DNA of 64,000 nt from Talpa occidentalis (Eukaryota; Chordata; Mammalia; Eulipotyphla; Talpidae). Numbering within the stretch: the stretch's first letter is position 1; each line of letters opens with the position of its first letter. The stretch is taken from NCBI RefSeq assembly GCF_014898055.3, contig NW_023604295.1, positions 64,257,730-64,321,729 of the forward strand, read 5' to 3'. Shown here piece after piece: positions 11,288-22,994 of the stretch. The position numbers were made by a program, and so were the translations under genes. The notes below the pieces were generated by a model, which was not told where the DNA came from, made no database searches, and saw only the letters and a list, made by a program, of their open reading frames with translations.

Positions 11288-11407
11288 ACACTCTTTCTTG
11301 AATTTCATTCTAAGGAAGTACCCAGAGTATAAAAATACCATAAAATGTTGCATATTCATTATTTCATGAGTTGACTCATTGTTAAAAATGGATCTGAATT
11401 TTAAAAA
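11288..11407 (+). repeat. Direct duplication, copy 1
   Basis: This segment of about 118 bp recurs at 12024-12147 with very few differences: a 4-bp insertion, GTAA, in copy 2 and small changes in T runs. It has no recognised identity. Confidence 0.85.
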
Positions 11408-11465
11408 TATATTATATATTATATTAAAAATATTATATATTAATATTATATATTATATATCTGTA
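11405..11465. repeat. AT-rich TATATTA repeat
   Basis: A run of TATATTA/AATATTA words follows directly after duplication copy 1 and could form hairpins. Confidence 0.8.
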
Positions 11466-12023
11466 TCACTACAAAGTTTAGTTTTGTGGAAATTTATGTT
11501 AAAATTTGAAATGAACCTTTATGTGAATACAGAAGGGCAATGTTATCTTTGATGGCATTTAAATATATATATATATATTTAGAATGAAATTACAGATATA
11601 CTATATATATATAAAATTGTGTGTGTGTGTGTATGTAAAATATCTAGCCATATATATACAACCATTCTGTAGAAAGGGAGAGAAATACATTTCTATAGTC
11701 CGTGATGCTTACAAGTTTTCATTTATTGAAAGATTAATAATACATTGCATTGCAAAAAATCAACCAGATGAACTTAAGTTTGTAAAGGATACAATAGGGA
11801 GAGATGAAACTAGGAGAAAATTCACTAAGAAATTACTCTGAAGGATCATTAGGTACCTTATTATTAGTGTTAGTAGGCAATTGATGAAATCTTCAGTAAA
11901 ACTTGAAATCCTCTAAGGGATTTAGGGGGTTGATTTAGAATGTGAAACAATATCCTCACATCTATATTTCCTTATTGAATTTACATAACAAATTAATTCT
12001 TTTTAAAATTAAATGACTTAAAA

Positions 12024-12147
12024 ACACTTTTTCTTGAATTTCATTCTAAGGAAGTAAGTACCCAGAGTATAAAAATACCATAAAATGTTGCATATTCATT
12101 TTTTTCATGAGTTGACTCATTGTTAAAAATGGATCTGAATTTTTTTA
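12024..12147 (+). repeat. Direct duplication, copy 2
   Basis: See copy 1 at 11288. It lies about 740 bp downstream in the same orientation. It is far too long to be a retrotransposon TSD. Confidence 0.85.
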
Positions 12148-12149
12148 AA

Positions 12150-13500
12150 AATCAGTCTACTAGCAAACATTCATTTGCTGTGACGTTATAGAAGAGAATT
12201 AACTTTATAAGTATTTAATTTAATAATTCAAGTATTCTGTATTATACAAAGCAAAAAGTAGAGTATAAATAGTTTTTCTTGGACAAGGAACAATTTTGTC
12301 CTTTAAGAATTATGTAAATTTTGCTCCTTTATTGAAACAGTGACTGTAAAACTGTATTGATAATATGATGTGTTGTTCTCAGAAGTAAACAAATTCTTGG
12401 ATATGTAACAAATGATTTTGGTGCTTTGACAGTATTCAAAGGAAAAAACAATAAAATCTTTTTCTTTAGAATTATTTCACAAATTAAAAATTTATGATTT
12501 TCACAGAATCGTGTTCCTAATAAGCAATACATTGAAAAAAAAAATGCTCACTCAGGGTTTAAAAAGCCAGCATTCAGCAGATCAATTTGGCAACATAATG
12601 CAGCTTATGTATTTAGTTGTTTTAATTTTTTTTTTATTGGAGCAACATTGCATTATGCTCTAATTTGCTGAGCCACACTCTATCTTCTTTTTTCTACTTT
12701 CTGTCAAAAGTGAGACTTCATGCAAATAAAATCTGGAAAACCATTGTTCTTGTAGTTTAGCTACCACTTGATCAGCTATAACATGAACTATTTGGCTCTA
12801 AGTACAGTCTCAGTAGAATACTTACTATATTTGGAAGAGAAGACATTATTTTGCTTAAGAATAGCCTAAGATAATTTTTATTTATTATGATGATACTGAA
12901 TTTTATTAAAACTATCCTGTTCAAAGTTCCTTATGGAACACTTAATGTAATGAATTACTGTAAGTTATTAATGCAAGAAATAAACATACATTTTTCTTTG
13001 AAAAATTAGAATGCGCTTTTATTAGATAATGAACATTTTATAATGTAGTATGTATTCATTCTTACCTTATCTTGCAGAAATGTTAGAACAAAGTTTTGTG
13101 CTAAATTTATGTTAGATTGTTATAATATCCTCCCAACACATGTATCTCTTTCATTTGTTTCAGCATATATTTAGTTTATTAAATTGATAGAACCTGATTT
13201 TTCCACTTGTAAGTTAATCTTATAGTGTTATATTGTAAGATAAAATAAAGATTATAAAATCATTATTTTATAAAATAAGATTATAAAATAATCTTAGAAT
13301 ATTATAACTTCTATTTGGAAACATTTGTAGGAAAAAATACATCTCTAGGTTAAAAAAAATTATAATTGAGGTTCATACCTCGAAACACAAACATTTCCCT
13401 CCTATCAACATTCACAATATCTTTGTCTTTCTTTTTCACATCTCATCTAAACCATTATCTTTCTTATTCGCGCTCGAGGTGGGGCGTCCCCATTTTGAGG
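12150..13500. other. Unique AT-rich sequence
   Basis: No gene was found. Short ATTATAAAAT-type repeats occur at about 13230-13300. Confidence 0.5.
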
Positions 13501-13529
13501 AGTATTTTCTCTGTACCTTTTTTCCTTTT

Positions 13530-13792
13530 TTTTAAAGATTTATTTATTTATGCATACAAGAACTGGGGTACAGGCCAGATGTGTGGGGGGTGAGAGGATT
13601 CACCAGAGACAGAATGGGGAACAGAACAGGCAGATTGACTGAAACACACTGCTGAGGGGAGCAATGGGTGAGTCAGGAGAGGTCTGCTGTGCCATGTGGG
13701 TAGCTCCCTGGCCAGGGATCAAACTCATTATGCAGTGGCTGTGGATAGCTCCGTAGGTTGCATCTTAACCCCTTGCACCACCAGGGAGTCCC
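13530..13792 (-). mobile_element. tRNA-derived SINE, type B
   Basis: This is a minus-strand type B copy. The tail side is AAAGATTTATTTATTTATGCATACAAG and the head ends CACCAGGGAGTCCC. The TSD is degenerate (CTGTACCTTTTT before, CTGTGTCTTTTT after), which suggests an older insertion. Confidence 0.9.
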
Positions 13793-13794
13793 TG

Positions 13795-15735
13795 TCTGTG
13801 TCTTTTTCTCAATCTCTGCTTTTATTAAAACCTCATGCTATAAATTGCCCTTGACTTTGAATTTGCCTTCTCTCTTCTGCACAGGTCTCTCCCTCATTTT
13901 CTTGCTTCCTCTTACCAATTTAAGTAAATGTTTCATTTTTTCCAATATTCAATCCTGGTATCTACTGCAATTAACAACAACAACAAAAAATTGAAACATA
14001 AACACTAACTCTTTTCCTTCAGCAGTCCATTGCTGTAATATTATTTCATCCTTCTCATATAAATGAAATTATTTTTAAAGGTCTCCAGTGATGAATTTTA
14101 AGCATTATATGTAATGATATTTTCTGCACATTTACCTTGTACAGTATTTTTAAATTATTTACATTTCTTACCTTATTTCCCCCCTTTATTTCCTCTCTTC
14201 CCATTTTAAAAAGTATTTGCTCTAAAAAAAAATATTTGCTCTGCATTTGGACAGATATTAGATGGTGTGAGAGGATTCAGTATTTTAATTTAAATTTTGA
14301 TTCCTTTCCACTTACCCCATTTTTTTTCATGGACTTCTTGACTCTATTACTATGCTACTTTTTGGTAATTATTAAATTCTGATGTCTTTATATGTGGCTC
14401 TTTTATTAATGCCTTGTTCACTAGGTGCATAACAGCCCCTAGCCTGTCTTTCTACTCATTCTCTTTTCTCCCTAAATCATCCTTATTGCCATTGACTTAA
14501 GTTAATTTGATATTTAAACACTCAAGTTCCTGATTTCTAGTTAACATTATCTTTAACACAAAGTATTCTTACAAATTTACTAAATTTTCTTTCTTATCAG
14601 CAAGTCAAATTATTTTATTTGCCTAACCTAGAATATTCTATGATTACTCATTGCCTAACAAAAAAAATCCAAAATCCACAGCTGAGAATTTATAGTCAGA
14701 TTTCATAAAATCTAACTAAGATATTATTAATTTAACTCTTACTCAAGTCATGTCTCCTACAGCTGGAAGTACTACAATTCATATTCATTGAGTATTCACT
14801 TTGTAAAAGATATGGTTACGATCACTTAATAGGATAACTTCCAATCATCTGTAGAGGTGGTGATGAAACTTTAGCATAGAATGGTTATATTACTGACTCA
14901 GGTCACACAATTTGTCTATGGTAAAATTTGAATTTGATTCCTGGCTTTTGTTTTTGAAATCCTGTGACCTGAACCACTATAACAGGCAGATACAAGTTGT
15001 ACTGAGAATATAGAACAAAAGTACTTCATAAATAAAGCATTATATGTAATTTTCTATACTTCCTGAAGCAACTTGTTTCAATAGGTATGCAATTTTACTA
15101 ATTATATCACATGATAAAGACCCTAACTAGAGTCTATTTTAACTGAAAAAAAAAAAAAAAAGTATTGGTTGTTGTTAGGTTTTATACATATGCCCTTGCT
15201 AAGATTACATCTATAATGTTTGCAGACACCTGGCTAATTCAACAAAACAACGCAAAGAAATTGAAATCACATTATCATACATATATACTACTATTTAACT
15301 GGTTGAAGAATTTCTATGTTCAAATAAGTGTAATGTGTATATGTAGTATCTTGTCAATCTGCCATTAGGTTTAATGATATCACCACAAAGAATTTGATAC
15401 TCATGGACCAAGTTTTTCCAGTATCGTATTTCCTTAGTAACTTAATATTCATTTAGGTTTTCCAGTTTCTCTTGCTTCTTCATGCCATAGGATGAAAGTG
15501 GAACAGCTGTTGGCAATTCATAGCATATGGACTTATCTTTTTTATTATAATGTATTTCCATTTGAATTCATTGTAAGCTCTTACAACAAAGTGCTTTTCT
15601 TCATAACCTAAATAACTAGAACATGAAAAGGCCTACTAAAAGAGATAAGTAATTTGCCAGTTGCATTTCTTTAAAACGTTCTGAAATCTATAAATGCTTA
15701 AAATTATATAGTAACTATTATCATGTTTTTCCTTG
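13795..15735. other. Unique AT-rich sequence
   Basis: No gene or recognisable element was seen. A 12-bp duplication (TATTTGCTCT...) occurs at about 14212-14240. Confidence 0.45.
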
Positions 15736-15739
15736 ATGT

Positions 15740-15965
15740 TTTAGGGGGGAAAAGTTAATCACAGATTTACATGGCAAAGCCATATGTGTTTGATAGTTGA
15801 CTTTTGACATCAAATGGTGTCCCTTTGATAGCAATTATTGCTTTGTGGAAGTGTAAGGAAAACCTGCACTAAAAGGGCTGACAAAGGAAATCAGTGATAT
15901 GCTTGTCATGATAACATAATTTTTCTTAAAATTTTACTTTGTAAAAAATATCTTTAGCAATGGAA
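15740..15965. other. Possible conserved noncoding element
   Basis: This repeat-free stretch has balanced, non-degenerate composition and clustered motifs such as CTTTGATAGCAATTATTGCTTTG. It lies in a desert-like region. The call is impression only: conservation cannot be seen from one sequence. Confidence 0.2.
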
Positions 15966-16789
15966 TAGTGGCAAAGCTTTTCTTTTTATTAGGTGATCAA
16001 GCATTTTTATATTCAATCTGCTTATTTCAGATTCTCTTTAAATGTGAATTCTAAATGTCATGTAGTCTTAAATTTTCAGTCACTTGAGTTTAATAAATTA
16101 TTGGTGTCAAAAAAACACTAGTAATTTACACTGAATTACACTGAATAAAACAAAGCAGAAAGATGAGTTTATTGCAAGACTTTTGACCTGCAAGTCTGGA
16201 AACTCAAGACTATGGGAGCTATAAATTCCAAGTTGCTCACAGACTAAAGGATTTTTATGGGATATTAAATATTTAAGTTACTTGGCTTTTTCAGCACACT
16301 GGTTGCTTAATGGTCTTTCTTATTTGGATCAGGGTAGCTAAGTTCAGCTAAGGAGTAGTCCAGATAATGTCTGGCATGAAAAGACTTGGTTTTGAGAATT
16401 GAATTGACTGACATCCTTGTAATACAAATTCTAAATTCATGTTGGTTAAAATTAAGTTCTATTCTTCCATAGGCACTTGTGTCAGTTGCCATCTTGTCCC
16501 TGATGTAAGTGACCTGATATTAGTTTGGTTTTATAGTAATGAATGGAATCTTAGAGATTATAATCTCCCATGGCAATATGCAAAAATTATTTGACATAAC
16601 CCAACAATTTATAACTAAATCTGTTATAACTTGCAGCACAAGCATAACTTTTTTTGACAGCACTACTAAAGAAAAACACACTGTCAGAATTGCTGGGTGA
16701 ATTCAACAAATTTATCCATGAATTTTCTTAATGTTGATATAAAGTTTTACTCATCTAAAGGTATGTAATGAGCAGCATATAATTATTTT

Positions 16790-17100
16790 TTTTTTATTTT
16801 TTTTTTTTATAGAGGCATGCTTTATTTATTTGTTTGCTGGTTTGTTTGTTTGTTTTGTTTATACATGCACTGGGTACAGTCAGAAGCGCGGGAGGGTGAG
16901 AGAATTCACCAGAGCCAGAGCGGGGAGCAGAGCAGGCAGAAGGACCGAAGTACACTGCTGAGGGGAGCAGCGGGCGGCAGGAGAGGTCTGCACGCCATGT
17001 GGGACCCTCCTCTGGTGGCCGGGGAGCAGCCGGGGATCGAACCGGCGCCGCAGAGGCCGCGGGCAGCTTCGCAACCCAGCTGCGCCACCGGGGAGGCCCC
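16790..17100 (-). mobile_element. tRNA-derived SINE, type A young subfamily
   Basis: The TSD AGCATATAATTATTTT is perfect at 16774-16789 and 17101-17116. In SINE sense the tail reads TGCATGTATAAACAAAACAAAC and later ends in CATGCCTCT plus A. The copy at 42504 shares this extension. About 9 bp (GCTCAACCG in the antisense view) is missing near the head. Confidence 0.95.
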
Positions 17101-17119
17101 AGCATATAATTATTTTAAC

Positions 17120-17804
17120 CAGTAATTGTATGTGTAATGGTGTAAGTAAATATGTAAATGATAATATGATTGACTAAAGAATCATCTAATTAGAAATGAG
17201 GAAAAAGAAAGTAATCATTTATCAGAATTATTTAGCTTTGTTTGAATTTAGTAAAGTTGAGAGTATAGTAATGTCTTATCTTACCTAGTTTTCTGAGTAC
17301 TATAAGAATAAAGGAAACCATATTTCTGAGAAGACATTAGTCTCTTTAGAAAAAGAAAAGGTAAATTGTACTTGAGGTTGATGTGGGTAATTGGTTGATG
17401 TGGGTAATTGGATGCTAGTGATTTATTGAGTGCATGCTCTCAAGAGAACATGTAAAGGTATAAAAAACACAATGTAAGGAAGACAAAAAAACTATGCAAG
17501 AAATGCTTGCAGAAGTTAAGCTGATCCCTTAGGGAACTCTGAAATATAATTTGCTCTGCTAAGTCTGCTCACAACTGAGTCTGAGCGGCTGTGTATGTCT
17601 CCATTGAATTCAGTTTTTGCCTGTGGAGTTGTGCTGTGACTGTGGTAGCATAAATCCCAAGACACAGTGATAGCAGCTTTAGTCACCTAAGAGTGTCTTC
17701 TAGAAATGTTGCACACATGAGACACTAGTCTAAATATCTACAGCAGAGGTACAAGGGGGTGTGGACACCAACAAACAAGGTGATGTAGTGTGAGATGCTA
17801 TATT
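17120..17804. other. Unique sequence with a 17-bp tandem duplication
   Basis: The word GGTTGATGTGGGTAATT is repeated in tandem at about 17378-17411. Nothing else was recognised. Confidence 0.5.
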
Positions 17805-18280
17805 TGTCTTCTTATGGTGCTGTAAAGACTTACTAAAAATTCAGTGTCTTAAAGCAACACAAATATATTACCTTATATTTTGGAGGTCGGAAGTCCCAAT
17901 GGGTTTTACTGAGCTGTCTAAAGTCAAGGGGTAAATTGTACTATCTGACTTTGGAGACTGTGGGGAAGTATCTATTTCATTGCCATTTTGGCTTCTTGAG
18001 GATGCCTGCATGTCTTAGCTTATGGCCACTTCTGCAACTTCACAGCCAAAAGAGTAGCCTGTTCCACTATTTCTCAGAGTCTAATCCCTCTGTTTTTTTC
18101 TTCATATAATGAACTTTTATGTTTATAGTGGGTCCATATGGATAGTAAAGAATAACTCCCCATCTCAGAAAACTTATTCACCTCTGCAGTGTCCCTTTTG
18201 TCATCTAAAATAACATTCACAGGTTTTGGGGATTAGGACATGGACTACTTTGGAGGTCATTATTCTGGTTGCCATAAGCA
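17805..18280 (-). mobile_element. Old MLT1/MST-like (ERVL-MaLR) LTR
   Basis: The plus strand resembles the reverse complement of MaLR LTRs: it opens with a GGTGCTGTAAAGACTTAC-like end, then a TTAAAGCAACACAAATATATTACC block and a TTTTGGAGGTCGGAAGTCC block. It closes near a TTGGAGGTCATTATTCTGG end. Divergence is high, so the family assignment comes from memory of consensus features and is tentative. Confidence 0.5.
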
Positions 18281-18399
18281 CCAAGAGATTCATCTGTAAT
18301 AACATTGATAAAAAGTCACAATTGTCATATAGAAATTCAGTTTTCAAGAGTTGAAATTTTTTTCAGAAATAAACAATAGAGAAATGTGTTTAAAAGTAC

Positions 18400-19060
18400 A
18401 GGAAGGATGAAGTTTGAGATGTGAAGATTTTCCTACATTATGGGCCCTGTTGCAGGGGGGTCCCCAGGAAAAAGGGAGGTTCCAGGTTCCCTGCCACTCC
18501 CAAGGAAAGGTGGAGCTGAGCAGAGGGAAGAAGAAACTGGAGAGGAGACTGGGAGAAGGAAGGGAGAAGGATGGAGAGCCAGAAGGAGACCTGGAGGAGC
18601 ACATGGAGCAGAGACTGAAAGAAAGAAATTTCACTTGCTTCTAAGTCTTGGACTTGTTGAAACAGATGTGGGTGAGAGACCCAATGGGAGGTTAACAATG
18701 GTAGCATTTATCTTGATTTTGCTCCTTCTGTCCCAGATATGCTGGGCCTTTTCTGCCCCTTTCCTATGGGTCCCCACCAGGGGGTGGCTAACTTGTGGCA
18801 GGCTTTTGGGCTTCAGTGGCCCTACTTTGGGCCAACCCTGTTTGGCTGGACATTTTCCCATGAGGGGATGAGTAACTGTGGGTGCTTGATTTGGAAACTA
18901 TATTCTTTTCCTTCTCTTTGTTGCACACTAATTGTATTAAAGTTCCTTTCCATTAATGGTCTTGTGCACTACAGTATGGTTTGTATTGATGCAGTGGATG
19001 GCAGAACCTATTTAGAGCAGGCAAGTTTGTGGCTTCTGGGGTGCCACTTTTCCTGTCCTA
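18400..19060 (+). mobile_element. Old LTR-like repeat, sense copy
   Basis: This segment is related to 605-1240 in the opposite orientation. It contains a purine-rich block (about 18470-18620), then GATGTGGGTGAGAGACCCAA, a GGTCCCCACCAGGGGG segment, and GTATTAAAG at about 18933 as a possible poly(A) signal. Reading frames here (for example 18440-18871) are fortuitous. Confidence 0.5.
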
Positions 19061-19069
19061 TAAAAACCC

Positions 19070-20085
19070 AAGAGCAGAAATTTAAATTTTTCTTTTTCGT
19101 ATTGTTAATTATGATTCCAGGTCTATTCCTAGGAAGTCATGATTCTTGTCAAGCTTCCCTGTGATTTTTTTATATACTAACCTTTAAGACTCTGAAGTTG
19201 ATTTAAATTTCATTTCTTATACAAAGACTTTCAGTAATCAGAGATCACCATAATATTTTCAATATTTCAGTTTTATAGCTGAAATTAAAAACAACATATC
19301 CCCATGTGCTATATGTATTTTAATGAATGAATAGTTTTTATTTCCAACATATCTAAAGACAGAGGGAAGTAATTACTCATTTTAGATTGTAACATAAAGA
19401 AAAATTCTGGAAAATTTATCAAACATTATAAATGATAGAAAAGTGTCTTTAAACATCATATTGTATAGTCTAGGACATTTAATAAAATATAATGACTACT
19501 CAAATTTATTCATAGAAAAATTGAACATTTTATTGAGCATATTTTATATTCACATAGGAGCTTCTTACAATTGCCTCTAAAGTGGGTACTATTGATATCT
19601 TCATCTCATCAGTTAAGAAACAGTCCTTGAGGAAGCTTTAGTTACAAATTACTTCTTTTTTTTGCTATGTCAGTCACAAAGCTGCTAAATTGACTGGCCT
19701 GGACTTACATCTAGAGGTCTAACCATAAGTGTCATGTGCTTTATTATTGCAAGAGATGGCCTTATCTGAGTCATTGTATTTGAATTAATTTAAGGAAAAG
19801 CAAATGCCCAGAGAATGGATTTATCAGGGATTCACAGTATATATATCTCAAATAGAAGACAATTCACAAGTGACAAAAGATATGTTTTTGTTGTTGTTGT
19901 TGCTGGATGTTTTTAGCAGAATGCCCAAGAACACATAGGTTAGGCTAATCAATGTGAGAGAACAATTTCTAACAAGTAGTCATCTGAAGTTGGTTTAAAG
20001 CCAAATGATATATGTAGTGCTGCTAATTTATGTAAACATGTTTTTAATTACTTAAATTTTAAACAGGTTAAAATAGTTATCTCTT
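19070..20085. other. Unique AT-rich sequence
   Basis: No gene was seen. A short (TTG)n run lies at about 19888-19902. Confidence 0.5.
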
Positions 20086-20103
20086 AAAAATAAATCACAT
20101 ATC

Positions 20104-20500
20104 GATATCAGCCTTTTGTTGATAGGAAAAGGGGGCAAGTTTCTTGCTTTGGCTACCTCCCTAAGGAATAGGCAGGTACCCCCCTTATCAGCAGTTAACA
20201 AGTCCAGAGCCCGCTGGTTTTGGAGGGTGACCTGTGCTAGTGAGGACACTGAGCTAGGGGAGATTTTGACAAGAAATGTGCATCCTAGTAGGACCCAGGT
20301 TATGACATACAGTTTGTCTACGGGGGCACGTTTGACCCGTGATAGATGGTACCAGGAGGGGTCTCCCAAAAGTTTTACCGCTGTAGGCATGGTGAGAATG
20401 ACCATGTGCAGACTGGTCCACCGAGGCTGCAGCGGCTTTGGTTGAAGCAATTTGAGCAGGACTTGGTCTCCCGGATGCAGTGGTGGGGAAGGTCAGTTGA
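20104..20500 (-). pseudogene. Retroviral pol/env remnant (gammaretrovirus-like ERV)
   Basis: Minus-strand translation of about 20300-20480 resembles the C-terminal end of gammaretroviral integrase (LHPGDQVLLK, then LQPRW with VILTMPTAV). About 20130-20215 resembles the transmembrane envelope segment around the immunosuppressive-domain motif (LQNQRALDLL followed by GG). The two lie far closer than in a provirus, so most of env is deleted between them. The open stretch of 132 codons (20052-20450) runs past the insertion into flanking sequence. This is a dead fragment, not a gene. It sits inside the L1 TSDs, so it probably arrived with the L1. Confidence 0.75.
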
Positions 20501-20623
20501 GGAGGTCGAGATCCAAAGCAGGACTGGAATAAAGAAATGAATGAGAATAATATAAAAATATGAAGATTAAAAAATTTTTCATACAGGAATGTGGAATGGA
20601 ATCACATTAAAACTATGCTTAGT

Positions 20624-21828
20624 GGGGGGCGGAGCAACATAGCGACGAGGAGACGCTGCGAGTAAGATCTCCCATTAAAAAAAGTTAATAGGGAGGAAAA
20701 GCGGCAGGTCCCAGTGAGAACTGGGACACGGAAGATAAACGGACGACTCCAGCAAACTGCCCGAAGAAGAAAGTTGCCATAAAAGAGGACTAGAAGGGAG
20801 GAAAGCACAGAACCCTGCTCCCCTCCCCCACCCACAGAGTCGGCACTCTCCGACCAGTAGAGAGGAGGAAAACAACAAACTAAAACGACCAACAAGAACA
20901 AACTACGCAGCAAGCGGGACTGTGAGTGGAAAGGAATTATTACAGCCACCACACCCCGTGAACGGGAGCTGTGGAGAACCCTGCAGGATTCGCCGCAGCG
21001 GTGAGCAAACGGCTCCAGGCGCCATTAGAGAACAAAGAGACTCTGGAGACACTCACACAGCCCCGGGCCGGCCGGTAAGCTTGCGCAGAAAAGCAGCGCG
21101 CTTGGCGCGCTTGAAAAGCAAATGCGGATCGGGATCGCGGCTGCCCATGTCCCCGCGCCTGCGACCTAGGCTTGCGGGGAGACGCACGGAGGCCCTCACT
21201 GAGGTGAAAGTCCCTCACTGAGTAAGCAGGAACCAGGCGCCCAGGCACGGGAGCGGGGTGCAAAAGGCGCCATTCCCGTGCTGCTGAACTGGGCTACAGC
21301 CCGCGTCCTGGACCTGAGGGCTTTGGAACTGAGACCCTGGGCACGAAATTCGGGGCGTGGGTTCTCCACGACGGTGGGGCACAAGGCAGACACAGCACCC
21401 CAAAGCCGTTGATGTTTACCCTACCATTCTCGCTCTGTTCCCTGTCCCACGGGGGGGGGGCATCGAAAAGCAGCCCCCCAAGGACAATAGGAGAGATCTC
21501 TGGCGCCACCTAGCGACCAGAAAAAAAAAGTCACTAACAACCCATAGAACAGGGAAATTTCTTAAGAAAAGACTTCTTGAAAAGGCAGAAGGCTTCTGGA
21601 GGACCCAGTGGCCAGCTGGGAAGTTAGCCCACGCCAGGCCCCTTCCAACCAGCAGTCTGAGCCCACAGAGGGAGAAGGCACCCACGTCCGGGGCAGACCG
21701 GGCGCGCAGAAGACTGTGCCTGAGACCGGATGCACAGGGACTGTGTCCCGCTTCGCCATTTTAGATCAGGGACATTTCTTCAGTAAAGACTGCCTAAAAC
21801 CAGCAGAAAGCTCCCCCAGAAGCCAGAG
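20624..21828 (+). promoter_or_regulatory. LINE-1 5' UTR / internal promoter region
   Basis: The region starts with GTGGGGGGCGGAGCAACATAG, a G-rich opening like other mammalian L1 5' ends. It continues for about 1.2 kb of GC- and CpG-rich DNA unlike anything else in the window. Numerous short frames on both strands (for example 20940-21263 minus) follow from the GC richness. Known L1 5' UTRs contain a pol II promoter, and this one is inferred to have done so. No specific factor site is claimed. Confidence 0.8.
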
Positions 21829-22920
21829 ATGGCTCCTGGAGGAGCCAGAGGGGAGCGGAGAAGTTCACCCAGGATGCCGGCCAGTCCGAGCAACACAGCG
21901 TCCCAATGCATACGACAAATTAGAAAACAGACAGTAGGGAGTAGAAGAACCACACGCAATCTAAAAACTCCTCAGGAAAGAAGCACACCACAAAAAGAAA
22001 ACCACCCCCCAGATTGCAATGACAGTAACTTGGAAGAACTTCTGAGCTTTCCAGGAAGAGAATTTAAAATTGCCATGATTAAAAAAGTGACAGAAGTCAT
22101 AAAGGAAAACAATGAACAGAAGAAGGAAATTGAGTCCCTAAAGAGGGAAAACAATGGTCAGAAGAATGAAATTGAGTCCCTAAAGAGGGAAGTAAAAGAA
22201 ATGCAGGAGATCAAAGAATTAATGGAGGAACTAAAGAACTCTGGGAAAAGCAATGAAAGCAGAATAGACGAAATGGAAGAATGAATAAGTACTCTTGAAG
22301 ACACAGAAATAAAAAGAACCAAAACAGAAAAGGAAAGAGCAGTACAAAGGAAAAAGAATGAAGAAAGACTTTGGAAACTATCTGACTCCATGAGGAAAGG
22401 AAATATAAGAGTTATAGGAATTCCAGAAGGAGTGGAGAGAGATGTAGGAACAGAGAAAATATTCCAGGAGATAATTGAAGAGAACTTCCCAAATGCGAAG
22501 AAGGAGCTGAAAATTGATATACAAGAAGCAAGAAGAACACCAAACTTCCACGATGAAAGGGAAAATACAGCAAGACACATAATAGTAAAGCTCCCAAGAA
22601 TCCAGGACAAGGAAAAAATAATGAAGCTGACAAGAGGGAAGAAACAGATAACATTCAAAAGAAAACCATTCAGGCTGACATCAGACTTCTCTGAAGAAAC
22701 ACTGCGGGCAAGGAGAGAATGGAGGGACATAGTCAACAGACTCCAAGAAAACAGATGCCAACCAAGAATACTCTATCTCTCAAAGCTCTCTTTCCTCTAT
22801 GAAAAAAGAATAAGGACCTTCCCAGACAAACAGAAACTCCGGAATTTCATTACGACTAAACCCCCACTCCAAAAAATACTACAAGGAATCCTAAAGCCAG
22901 AACCTCAGAGGGACGAATAA
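21829..22920 (+). pseudogene. LINE-1 ORF1 (RNA-binding nucleic acid chaperone), one nonsense codon
   Basis: ORF1p normally forms coiled-coil trimers that coat L1 RNA in the cytoplasm. The frame runs from ATG 21829 to TAA 22918-22920 (364 codons) with a single in-frame TGA at 22282-22284. The part before the stop holds a basic N-terminus and a heptad-rich coiled coil (about residues 80-150) containing a 14-residue tandem repeat (22105-22146 and 22147-22188). The part after it holds the RRM and C-terminal domain: RVIGIPEG, ARHIIVKL, REWRDI, and FPDKQKLRNF with ITTKP. The TGA sits before an A and could be a decayed CpG arginine codon. A start at a later Met, such as residue 16, is possible. The frame ends 74 bp before ORF2. 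Confidence 0.92.
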
Positions 22921-22994
22921 CAACGAAAGAAGACCAAAAAAAAAAAAAGTTATTAAAAGAATAAATAAATAAAATCAAAGGAAAGACAAACACA

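Noticed and set aside
18440..18871. 143-codon plus-strand frame
   Set aside because: It lies in an old LTR-like repeat shared with 605-1240. There is no recognisable domain and the related copy does not keep the frame.
20052..20450. 132-codon open frame on the minus strand as a host gene
   Set aside because: Its sequence resembles retroviral integrase end and envelope fragment, joined by a deletion, and it runs out of the inserted element into flanking DNA.
20940..21263. Antisense ORF in the L1 5' UTR comparable to primate ORF0
   Set aside because: GC-rich sequence gives several such frames on both strands and nothing identifies this one as conserved.
22158..22736. 192-codon minus-strand frame
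   Set aside because: It is the antisense shadow of the A-rich L1 ORF1. Its Leu/Ser/Phe-rich composition is what that strand gives.
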